Source of the DNA: Chloroflexota bacterium
GTDB lineage: Bacteria > Chloroflexota > Anaerolineae > Fen-1058
Reading direction: 5' to 3'
Length of the DNA stretch: 18,768 nt
Assembly (NCBI GenBank): GCA_016219235.1
Contig: JACRBO010000602.1
Coordinates: 1-18,768, forward strand
This document shows positions 9,108 to 15,831 of this stretch, piece after piece. A program made the position numbers and the translations under genes. The notes under the pieces were generated by a model. It did not search any database. It was not told the DNA's origin and worked only from the letters and a program-made list of their open reading frames with translations. Within the stretch, counting starts at the first letter, position 1. Each line of letters begins with the position of its first letter.

Positions 9108-10102
9108 GCATTTATCCTCTGGCGTACACCGGTTTCGCACGCTCGATACGCTGCGTCCATGATGCGCCACACCGCCACGGCTTCTTCACCGGGTATGGGC
9201 GATGGTTGCCCGGAGCGAAGTCGATCGATCAAAACGGCGATGAATTCCGCATGGGCAAAACGCGATCGCGCCAGGGACAAGGCTTGCGTTTTCTCTCCCG
9301 CCCGATCGATGATCAGCTGCCCATCGGCCAGCGAGGTGGCGCGCAATCGACCCTGCGTCCCGCTGATCTCGAACTCATTCGCATTGATCGGCGATTGAAG
9401 CGTGATCGATACCGACACCAGTGCCTGCGAGATCGTTTCCATCTGCATCACGATCGTGTCTTCCGTCTCGAAGCCGCTGGCGTGCGCTGAGCACTGCGCG
9501 TTCACGCTGATCACATCGCCCAACAAGTAGCGCACCAGATCGATCCAGTGACTGCCGGCATTGGCTAACGCGCCGCCGCCGGCCAACGCCTTCGACGTCA
9601 GCCACGGTCGTTCGGGATCACCCGCGAAGTAATCGGCCAGGTGAATGCGCGCCGACACCACACGGCCAATCGCGCCGTCGTTGAGCAGTTCGCGCATCTT
9701 CTGCACGATAGGCCACTCGCGGCGATAGTAAGCCACGGCCAGTGGCACGTTGTTTGCTCGACAAACATCCACGCACGCTTGCGCTTCGGCCACGCTAATG
9801 CCCATCGGCTTTTCACACAACACAATTTTGCCTGCATTGGCCGCCAGTTTGACGTGTGCCGCGTGCTGATAGTGCGGCGACGCGATGTAAATCGCATTCA
9901 CATCGGCATCGGCAATCAACGCCTCTGCTTGGGTGTACCAACGGCGCGCGCCGTGACGCTGCGCGAAATCAGCTGCCTTAGCCGCATCGCGCCGCATCAC
10001 CGCGACGAGTTCGGAACCGGGCGTCTGATATAGCGGCGGCCCGCTCTTGAACTCGACCACGTTGCCGCAGCCGATGATGCCCCAGCGAACGACGTCGATC
10101 AC
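9104..10102 (-). CDS. Gfo/Idh/MocA-family NAD(P)-dependent sugar oxidoreductase
   Basis: A 332-residue dehydrogenase with an N-terminal Rossmann domain (GIIGCGNV, 8-15), the family EKP motif (97-99, LCEKPMG) and a C-terminal substrate domain with GSHWIDL (183-189), holding the expected His185 and Asp188. Family members oxidise or reduce sugars, inositols or sugar acids, often at C3 or C1, in the cytoplasm. The substrate cannot be told here. The start chosen is GTG at 10102, just before the Rossmann strand. Its bases overlap the nagB TGA (GTGA). The longer frame to 10204 would run 34 codons back into nagB and has no family sequence. It is translationally linked to nagB upstream and UroD-C downstream, so it probably acts on a sugar made from the same substrate. 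Confidence 0.88.
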   Translation of the reverse strand: MIDVVRWGIIGCGNVVEFKSGPPLYQTPGSELVAVMRRDAAKAADFAQRHGARRWYTQAEALIADADVNAIYIASPHYQHAAHVKLAANAGKIVLCEKPMGISVAEAQACVDVCRANNVPLAVAYYRREWPIVQKMRELLNDGAIGRVVSARIHLADYFAGDPERPWLTSKALAGGGALANAGSHWIDLVRYLLGDVISVNAQCSAHASGFETEDTIVMQMETISQALVSVSITLQSPINANEFEISGTQGRLRATSLADGQLIIDRAGEKTQALSLARSRFAHAEFIAVLIDRLRSGQPSPIPGEEAVAVWRIMDAAYRACETGVRQRINA

Positions 10103-10866
10103 AATCTGGCCGCCGATTCCCGATCGAGAAAGAGCTGCGCGTGTGCGGTGCGGCGCAAAATCGAACCGGGGCAATCTTCGCTGATCGGTCCGCGCAGCGA
10201 GCAATATACCGCGTCGGCTTTGCGCGCTTCGGGCACGATGGCGAGCACACGCTTCGCCGCCAATAGCGCCGGAATCGTCAGCGTGATCGCGTGGGTAGGC
10301 ACTTCAGCGATCGATTTGAAATGCCCTTCGCCCACTTGCTGTTTGCGCGACGCTTCCGCTAAACGGATCACTTTCACCCACGCGGGATCATTGAACTCGG
10401 CGAAAGGCGGATCATTGAACGCCAGATGCCCGTTCTCGCCGATACCCAACGCGCATAGATCAACAGGATGTGCTCGCAGCGCGGCCGCATATTCCTGGCA
10501 CACATCCTCTGGAAAACGATTGTGGCTGACCACGGGGAAGAACGCTTTGGGCGCAATGTTCGCCAGAAAATGCCGTCGCAAAAACGCTGGAAAACTGGCC
10601 GGATGTGTCGGCTCAAGCCCGAGATATTCATCCATATGAAAGACGTTGACTTTGGACCAGTCGATGGGCTTAACGCGCAGTGCTTCCAAAAAGGTCAGTT
10701 GCGAATTGCCGGTGGCGATGATGATGTTGGCCTCACCCCGATCGGCCAACGCGGCCTGAAGGATCACTTCGGCCTCATCGGCCGCCGCTGCCCCCAGGGC
10801 TTCATTGGTCGCGTACACACTCGTCGGCAGATCGTCATACTTGGTTTCGTACAGTAATGAACTCAT
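10099..10866 (-). CDS. nagB: Glucosamine-6-phosphate deaminase
   Basis: A 255-residue NagB-family isomerase/deaminase that converts glucosamine-6-phosphate to fructose-6-phosphate and ammonia. ATGNSQLTFLEAL (51-63) is the phosphate-binding region. FHMDEYLGL (76-84) carries the catalytic Asp79, equivalent to Asp72 of E. coli. GIGENGHLAFNDP (141-153) holds His147, equivalent to His143. GPISEDCPGSILRRTAHAQ (226-244) is the C-terminal substrate segment. The length is slightly shorter than the 266 residues of E. coli and lacks its allosteric tail. The sequence is somewhat divergent, and relatives include 6-phosphogluconolactonases, but the motifs favour NagB. The start is ATG at 10866 with AAGGAG four bases upstream; it overlaps the TGA of the SGNH hydrolase gene. 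Works directly after NagA. Confidence 0.92.
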   Translation of the reverse strand: MSSLLYETKYDDLPTSVYATNEALGAAAADEAEVILQAALADRGEANIIIATGNSQLTFLEALRVKPIDWSKVNVFHMDEYLGLEPTHPASFPAFLRRHFLANIAPKAFFPVVSHNRFPEDVCQEYAAALRAHPVDLCALGIGENGHLAFNDPPFAEFNDPAWVKVIRLAEASRKQQVGEGHFKSIAEVPTHAITLTIPALLAAKRVLAIVPEARKADAVYCSLRGPISEDCPGSILRRTAHAQLFLDRESAARL

Positions 10867-11468
10867 GCGGCTCCTTGATAAAGATGCCCCGCGATAAAGG
10901 CGGCTTGTTGGGCGCGAACTTCAGCCATGAAATGCACGTGATCGACATACACATCCGGCCCAAGCTTGCGCGTAAAGGAAAACAGATCGATGATCGGAAT
11001 ATTGTGTTCGCGCATGATACGATCGGCGATGGCATTGTATTCTTCGACATCCACCTCGAAGCGTCGAAAGGCCGTATTCAATCGATTGTGGCGCTCGTCG
11101 ATGACGGGCGTGGTGCGCACCCAGATCGCACGCTGGGCCAATCGCTTACTCTCAACCAAAATGGCGCGCAGATTGGCCGCATAGTAATCAGGCGTGATTT
11201 GAGGCTGACTTGTCACGGGATCACGCTTGATGTCGTGCAGGCCACAATTGAGCAATAATACGTCGAACGACTGCTCTGGCTGAAGACTCTGCACATAGGC
11301 CAGCACCATCGATGAATCGCCGCCGTTCGCCGCGCCTGCGTCGTCCAGGCTGCCGTCGGGCGCAGTCTTGCGCGAATAGACCATCACTCCGGCCAACATC
11401 GCTGGCAGATATGGCCCATAGTGAATCGAAATGCTGTCGCCGACGACATGCACTGCTGGAAGGCTCAT
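10863..11468 (-). CDS. SGNH/GDSL-family hydrolase (putative deacetylase or esterase)
   Basis: A 201-residue SGNH hydrolase. Block I is VVGDSIS with nucleophile Ser12. Block II includes Gly50 in NGGDSS. Block III reads CGLHD (75-79), so the usual GxND asparagine is His78. Block V is Asp176-x-x-His179 in VDHVHF. No signal peptide, so it is cytoplasmic. The start is ATG at 11468, overlapping the nagA TGA, and its own TGA overlaps the nagB ATG. It is thus locked between NagA and NagB in one translation unit. It may remove an O-acetyl group, or another ester, from the amino sugar or an oligosaccharide precursor; this is inferred from position only. The six extra codons upstream (to 11486) are not needed. 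Confidence 0.8.
   Translation of the reverse strand: MSLPAVHVVGDSISIHYGPYLPAMLAGVMVYSRKTAPDGSLDDAGAANGGDSSMVLAYVQSLQPEQSFDVLLLNCGLHDIKRDPVTSQPQITPDYYAANLRAILVESKRLAQRAIWVRTTPVIDERHNRLNTAFRRFEVDVEEYNAIADRIMREHNIPIIDLFSFTRKLGPDVYVDHVHFMAEVRAQQAAFIAGHLYQGAA
10871..10876 (-). promoter_or_regulatory. Ribosome binding site of nagB
   Basis: AAGGAG on the minus strand, 4 nt before the nagB ATG and inside the 3' end of the SGNH hydrolase gene. It is unusually strong for a gene that also overlaps its upstream neighbour by 4 nt. NagB can therefore probably be translated at a higher rate than the hydrolase. Confidence 0.65.
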
Positions 11469-12643
11469 GCCATCATCACGCGCCACGGCGTGAAGTCCTC
11501 ATTCCAGATCACGATGTCGGCGTCTTTACCCGCTTGCAGACTGCCCTTGCGTTCGGCCACACCGACGATGCGCGCGGGCGTCAGCGTCGCCATGCGGACG
11601 GCTTCGACGAGCGGAATGCCCACCACGTTGATCAAGATCGGCAGCATCTGGCCGAGCAACGTCGTGCTGCCTGCAAACGCCGATCGATCGAACATCATGC
11701 CAACGCCGTCCGTCACTTCGTACTCCATGCCGCCCATGACGAAGCGTGATCCGTTCGGCAAACCCGCGCCACTGGTTGCATCCGAGATGGCGCACAGTCG
11801 ATCCGGGCCGATGCACTTATAAGCCAGCTTCATCAACGTCGGCGGCAAGTGCTTGTTATCCGCGATCATCTCGACGGTCAAACCGTCAAACGTCAGGGCC
11901 GATTCCAGCAGGCCGGGCTTGCGCCACGGGCCTTCGCGCACCACCATCGACATCGCGCTCCAAATGTGCGTGACGTGCCGCAAGCCGTGCTCCATCGCCG
12001 CAAGGACGTGCGTATCGTGCGCGGAACTGTGTCCCGCCGCAGGTACGATGCCTGCTCGATTGATCCTGTCCACCAACTCGATCGCACCCGGTAACTCCGG
12101 CGCGACCATGAAGATGCACAACACGTCCGCATATTCAAGCAATTCGTCTGCTGTACCATCATCGGGCGACAGCAAGCAGCGCGGATCGAGCGCGCCTTTT
12201 TGCGTGAGGTTGGTGTATGGGCTTTCCAGATACCCGCCTAACACGTGCGCGCCGGAACGTCGTTCACTGCGCCAGGTGCGCATATATTCGAAGCACTGCT
12301 TCAGATCGGCCAGCGGCGCGGGCGCGAGTGTGGCGCACAGACTGGTGACACCGTGCCGCGCATTCACGTCGCAGATCGCGGTGAAGGCTTCGCTGGTCGG
12401 TTCGTTGAACGTATGACCCAGCGCGCCATGCGTGTGAAGGTCGATCAAGCCGGGCGTGATCCATCGGCCGCCGACATCGATCGGGTTGGCATCACCGATC
12501 GCATCACGGTGGGTTATTGCGATGATTGTGCCGTCTTCAATCAGCACGATTTGATCATCAACGACTTCGTCAGGTAAAACGATCCGGCCATTCACTAAGG
12601 CCGCGCGCTGATGAGTTGATTGAGACACAGAACTTTCTGTCAT
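11465..12643 (-). CDS. nagA: N-acetylglucosamine-6-phosphate deacetylase
   Basis: A 392-residue amidohydrolase that removes acetate from GlcNAc-6-phosphate. PGLIDLHTHGALG carries His70 and His72. Glu140 lies in GGYLESPYTN, where most NagA enzymes have GxHLEGP, so the preceding His is Tyr138 and the Gly is Ser141. AAGHSSAHD has His205 and THIWSAMS has His226. IADNKHLPP has His265 and ISDAT has the catalytic Asp288. The metal and catalytic residues are therefore present, but this is a divergent branch, and a related N-acetylated sugar phosphate is possible. The start is ATG at 12643. GGAG lies only 3 nt before it, so a TTG at 12652, three codons upstream, is an alternative. It follows the corrinoid protein gene by 25 nt and overlaps the SGNH hydrolase gene by 4 nt. 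No kinase or PTS gene that would make the substrate is in view. Confidence 0.9.
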   Translation of the reverse strand: MTESSVSQSTHQRAALVNGRIVLPDEVVDDQIVLIEDGTIIAITHRDAIGDANPIDVGGRWITPGLIDLHTHGALGHTFNEPTSEAFTAICDVNARHGVTSLCATLAPAPLADLKQCFEYMRTWRSERRSGAHVLGGYLESPYTNLTQKGALDPRCLLSPDDGTADELLEYADVLCIFMVAPELPGAIELVDRINRAGIVPAAGHSSAHDTHVLAAMEHGLRHVTHIWSAMSMVVREGPWRKPGLLESALTFDGLTVEMIADNKHLPPTLMKLAYKCIGPDRLCAISDATSGAGLPNGSRFVMGGMEYEVTDGVGMMFDRSAFAGSTTLLGQMLPILINVVGIPLVEAVRMATLTPARIVGVAERKGSLQAGKDADIVIWNEDFTPWRVMMA

Positions 12644-12651
12644 ATGCTCCA

Positions 12652-12683
12652 ACTATCTCACTATCGCACTAGCCAACTAGCGT
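12652..12683. repeat. Octamer tandem repeat across the end of the corrinoid protein gene
   Basis: Four 8-nt units, each starting ACTA (12652, 12660, 12668, 12676), run from the spacer before nagA into the last codons of the corrinoid protein gene. The stop codon TAG (12671-12669) lies inside the third unit. This resembles the heptamer tract at 7955-7978, which also holds a stop codon. Confidence 0.6.
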
Positions 12684-13304
12684 TTTCGCTAGAGTCGCCG
12701 CGCGGCTCGCATCAGCCGCGTAACCATCTGCACCGATGTCGTGTGCGTAGGTTTCGGTGACCGGCGCGCCGCCGATCATCACCTTGACTTGGTCGCGCAA
12801 GCCCGCGGCCTTCAACGCTTCGATGGTCGCCTTCATGTTCGGCATGGTCGTGGTGAGCAGCGCCGACAGGCCGACGACCTGCGGTTGATGCGTCTTGACG
12901 GCTTCAACAAATTTCTCCGGCGATACGTCCACGCCCAGATCGACGATGTCAAATGCCGAGCCTTCCAACATCATCGCGACGAGATTTTTGCCGATGTCGT
13001 GCAGGTCGCCTTTGACGGTGCCGACGACGACCTTGCCCGCCGACGCAACTTTGGCCTGAATCAAGTGCGGCTTGAGCAGCGCCAGCCCGGCCTGCATCGC
13101 GCGCGCCGAGATCAACATTTCCGGCACGAAGTATTCGCCTTCTTCAAACAGCCGCCCTACTTCTTTCATCGCGCTGATCATGCCTTCGTTGAGGATGGTG
13201 CCTGGTTCAAGGTTTGCGTTCAACGCGGCCTCGACGAAGCCCGCGGTCTCATCCATGTCGCCGTTGAGCACGCTGTCGTAAATCTTTTGCAGGTGTTCGT
13301 TCAT
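12669..13304 (-). CDS. Corrinoid (B12)-binding methyl-carrier protein
   Basis: A 211-residue two-domain protein of the MtaC/MtbC/MttC type. Residues 1-85 form the helical cap (B12-binding_2-like, MNEHLQKIYDSVLNGD...). From about 90 there is a Rossmann-like cobalamin domain with GDLHDIGKNLV (99-109), in which His102 is the lower axial cobalt ligand (DxHxxG: Asp100, His102, Gly105). SALLTTTM (147-154) and GGAPVT (178-183) line the nucleotide tail. Such proteins carry a methyl group between a substrate-specific methyltransferase and an acceptor methyltransferase, in the cytoplasm. The start is ATG at 13304, with AGGA nine bases upstream. It lies 17 nt after UroD-B and 25 nt before nagA. No reductive activase of the RamA type is in the window. 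Confident in the family; the methyl donor is unknown. Confidence 0.94.
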   Translation of the reverse strand: MNEHLQKIYDSVLNGDMDETAGFVEAALNANLEPGTILNEGMISAMKEVGRLFEEGEYFVPEMLISARAMQAGLALLKPHLIQAKVASAGKVVVGTVKGDLHDIGKNLVAMMLEGSAFDIVDLGVDVSPEKFVEAVKTHQPQVVGLSALLTTTMPNMKATIEALKAAGLRDQVKVMIGGAPVTETYAHDIGADGYAADASRAATLAKTLVG

Positions 13305-13321
13305 GATTCACGTCCTTTTGA

Positions 13322-14452
13322 TCACACGCAGAGAGCGTGAAGGTCTCGATAAAGTTGTTGCTGCGCCGTTGGGTCCGGCACATACGTCACGACGATTAGT
13401 TTCAAGCCCGGCGTCCACAGGCGTTTGGTCAGCGTCAGCACTTCGTCCGGTTCGCCCACCATGCGCGCATGCACGATCACGCCGGTGTTGACGAAGGCAT
13501 CGCGAAACGCTTCGGGCGTATTCGGATTGGGATCGGTTTGTGCGCTGAAGGCCGCATCGACCATCAGCAAGTTGTTGATCTTCTTAAGCGCGGGCAGCCA
13601 GCGGGCATAATCGCCGCACGAATGAATGGCCACGCCGTCAAACGCGTTGCCGATCGTGATGTTGTCGGCGACGCAGAATTTCTCGTACATCCTGGGCGAG
13701 ATCATCACGAGGTTGTCGGTGCTCAGGCCGAGGCCCTTGCCCGCGCGCGAACTCGCGAAGCCGTGACCGGGACGTGCCAGGCGATCGCCGATCAAGTCAC
13801 TCTGTTGTCGCGTAAACTGGATCACGATCTCAGTCGCCGCCGATAGGACTTCCCGCACCCGATCGGCCCGGTCAATCATCGCGGTGAAGAACGCGCTCGT
13901 ATCGATCAGTTCCGTGGCTACATTCAACGGCGCTTGCAGATCGGACCACGAGATCGGCACACGGCCTTGCATTTGATCGAGGAAATATTCAATCGTATCC
14001 AGTGTGTACCGCATAATCGATACTTGATTGAAATCGCGCGGCGCTAGCGACGGCACGTCATCCATCGAGCGATACAGTGGCCGCACGGCGGGCGCTTGCC
14101 CCTCGAACCAGTCATACTCCGCACCAAAGGCTGAGGCTGTTGTGCCGATGCCGTACCACGGCTCCAGATACATCGGCGCGTCGGTGGCATAACCCAGTGA
14201 TTTTTGCAGTCCGCCCAATTGCAGCCGCAGCGACTCGCGCATATCACGGCACGCATCGCGAAAGACCTCGCCCACGCGCACACGTTGCCACACCGCGAGG
14301 CCGCCGGGCTTGCTCAGAAAATCGGCGTAGCGCTGATCGGCTTCGGCGGCGAAGTCGGCGTAGCGGGCCAGATCGAAATCACGCGGCTCGATCGGTGTAA
14401 CCGGCAGGGCCTGTGCGTCTTTGAGGGTGTTGTTGAAAGTGGATGAGGTCAT
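13322..14452 (-). CDS. UroD/MtaA-type protein B, putative corrinoid-linked methyltransferase
   Basis: A 376-residue UroD-superfamily protein, immediately upstream of the corrinoid protein (17-nt gap), which is the best contextual hint that it works with it. AIHSCGDYARWL (276-287) supplies the zinc-type His277-x-Cys279 pair. The third cysteine seen in MtaA/MtbA is not at the expected place (KLIVVTYVPDP, 351-361, has Thr); the only late cysteine is Cys375, next to the C-terminus. EPWYGIGTTASAFG (97-110) is typical of family members found with corrinoid proteins. The start is ATG at 14452; no clear Shine-Dalgarno is present. The longer frame to 14545 only translates the GTCATTGCGAG repeat and is rejected. 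Candidate roles are sugar O-methyl:corrinoid or corrinoid:acceptor methyltransferase. HemE is unlikely. Confidence 0.82.
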   Translation of the reverse strand: MTSSTFNNTLKDAQALPVTPIEPRDFDLARYADFAAEADQRYADFLSKPGGLAVWQRVRVGEVFRDACRDMRESLRLQLGGLQKSLGYATDAPMYLEPWYGIGTTASAFGAEYDWFEGQAPAVRPLYRSMDDVPSLAPRDFNQVSIMRYTLDTIEYFLDQMQGRVPISWSDLQAPLNVATELIDTSAFFTAMIDRADRVREVLSAATEIVIQFTRQQSDLIGDRLARPGHGFASSRAGKGLGLSTDNLVMISPRMYEKFCVADNITIGNAFDGVAIHSCGDYARWLPALKKINNLLMVDAAFSAQTDPNPNTPEAFRDAFVNTGVIVHARMVGEPDEVLTLTKRLWTPGLKLIVVTYVPDPTAQQQLYRDLHALCV

Positions 14453-14464
14453 GGTCTGTACTGT

Positions 14465-14549
14465 GTCATTGCGAGCCGCTCTGCGGCGAAGCAATCTGAA
14501 AGGCTGTTTAAGAGATTGCTTCGTCGGCCTGTGGCCTCCTCGCAATGAC
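14465..14549. repeat. GTCATTGCGAG palindromic repeat, copy 1 (between UroD-A and UroD-B)
   Basis: GTCATTGCGAG (14465-14475) pairs with CTCGCAATGAC (14539-14549), and inner GAAGCAATCT (14488-14497) pairs with AGATTGCTTC (14513-14522). It fills most of the 103-nt spacer and is in the same orientation as the copy at 15741-15829, so UroD-A lies between two direct copies. Read as protein it gives GGHRPTKQS-like strings, which explains the false N-terminal extension of UroD-B. Confidence 0.85.
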
Positions 14550-14555
14550 GCTGGG

Positions 14556-15725
14556 TCAATCTATTCTTCCATATTCGCGCGCGGCGTCACGGAAAGCCAC
14601 GATGTTTTCCCACGGCGTGGGCGGCGGCGTCATGCAACTCGACGCGAAGATGAAGTGCCGCTTGTCGCCCATCGATTCGAATAAGCCGCGCGTGTAAGTA
14701 TGAATGACCTGTTCCGCGTCGGCCTGCACTTCGAGGTGCGCTGTGTCCATGCCGCCATCCACTGTGAATCGATCGTAACCGACGGCCTCGCGCACGCCGC
14801 TCAGGTTTACGTCGCCCAACGGCGGCGGCGTGATGCCTTCCAGACAATCCACCTGTGAGCGGCCAATGTGCTTGAGCAGTGCCTTGTTTCGCCCGCACGC
14901 ATGCACGACCAGCGTCTTGCCGCGCGAATGGATCAACTCGGCCGCGTGCGTAAAGAAACTTTCGCAATAATCACGGTAAAAATAGGGCGGATAGAAAGCC
15001 GAATCAAGATTGTCGTGCAAGATGAAGACGTCGGCCCTGGGATGATCGACGACTTGCGCCAGAAACTTCAGCGCTTTCTCCTCGTGAATCTGCGCGAGCG
15101 CTTTCGTCTCGGCGGGATGATCCATCATAAATAGCGAGGCATTCGCCGGTCCGGCCAGCCAGTGCAGGCGCTTCAGCGGCGACTCGCTGAGGTTCAACAT
15201 CATCACGCCGTCGTCGCCCACTTGCTCGACCCAGTGATCATACAGCGCCGCATCGAATTCAAATTCTTTTGCTTCCAGCATGAAGCGCACGGCATCGTAC
15301 TCACGCCACTCTTTCCACCAGTGCTCGGCTTCGAAGTCCGCGCCGGTTTCGGGCGTGAAGGCCCAGCGCTGCGTGAGCGTGCCATAGGGCGTAACGAAAC
15401 GCTGGCGACGATCGGTCATGCGCGGCGGCCAATGATGAAAGGCTGTCGTTCGCACCGCGTCGAGTTCGCCATTGCCAGAATACTCTTCCGAATATTCTCC
15501 TGCCGTGTAGACTTCGCGCAGCGCCCACTGCGTATCCCAACGAGCCAGAATGTCCGCGCCGAGATGGCGCAGCACTTCAAACGGATGCTGCATGTGGGCG
15601 ATGACCTTCGGCAATGAGCCTCGATATTTGTGGTAGTAGAACCACAAATAGAGGTTGATGGCGAAGGGCACTGTGTCGGCGGCCTCACCGCGAAAGGCGG
15701 CCAGGATTCGTTCTCGACCGTTCAT
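14556..15725 (-). CDS. UroD/MtaA-type protein A with a complete HxC...C zinc site
   Basis: A 389-residue UroD-superfamily protein beginning MNGRERILAAFRGEAADTVP. It has the full MtaA/MtbA-type metal ligand set: His275-x-Cys277 in VVHACGRN and Cys364 in FASSCMTPPPTPWEN. Other conserved stretches are ILHDNLDSAFYPP (235-247), CLEGITPPPLGDV (294-306) and VDGGMDT (322-328). The HemE signature RQAGRYLPE is absent. The best reading is a zinc-dependent methyltransferase activating a thiol or other acceptor, or demethylating a substrate onto the corrinoid protein. Context: first of the methyl-transfer block, 103 nt before UroD-B and 106 nt after the sulfatase, with a direct repeat copy on each side. 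The start is ATG at 15725 with a weak GAGA; the open frame to 15887 reads repeat sequence and is rejected. Confidence 0.84.
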   Translation of the reverse strand: MNGRERILAAFRGEAADTVPFAINLYLWFYYHKYRGSLPKVIAHMQHPFEVLRHLGADILARWDTQWALREVYTAGEYSEEYSGNGELDAVRTTAFHHWPPRMTDRRQRFVTPYGTLTQRWAFTPETGADFEAEHWWKEWREYDAVRFMLEAKEFEFDAALYDHWVEQVGDDGVMMLNLSESPLKRLHWLAGPANASLFMMDHPAETKALAQIHEEKALKFLAQVVDHPRADVFILHDNLDSAFYPPYFYRDYCESFFTHAAELIHSRGKTLVVHACGRNKALLKHIGRSQVDCLEGITPPPLGDVNLSGVREAVGYDRFTVDGGMDTAHLEVQADAEQVIHTYTRGLFESMGDKRHFIFASSCMTPPPTPWENIVAFRDAAREYGRID

Positions 15726-15740
15726 GCGACTCTCATTGAT

Positions 15741-15829
15741 CGTCATTGCGAGCGCCGTACGCGCGAAGCAATCTCTTATCGACTGCCGTTGAGATTGCTT
15801 CGTCGGCCTACGGCCTCCTCGCAATGACG
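15741..15829. repeat. GTCATTGCGAG palindromic repeat, copy 2 (between sulfatase and UroD-A)
   Basis: Perfect 12-nt ends CGTCATTGCGAG (15741-15752) / CTCGCAATGACG (15818-15829) and perfect inner arms GAAGCAATCTC (15765-15775) / GAGATTGCTTC (15791-15801). It stops two bases before the sulfatase TAA and takes up most of the 106-nt spacer. It shares the GCTTCGTCGGCCT right-hand segment with copy 1. Confidence 0.87.
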
Positions 15830-15831
15830 GA

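Noticed and set aside
14535..14558. TTGACC near the UroD-A stop as a -35 box for UroD-B
   Set aside because: No TATAAT-like hexamer lies at a suitable distance, and the intervening sequence is the repeat.
5713..15725. Calling the four UroD-type genes uroporphyrinogen decarboxylase (hemE)
   Set aside because: None has the HemE N-terminal RQAGRYLPE signature, no other heme gene is nearby, and two carry the HxC...C zinc pattern of methyltransferases.
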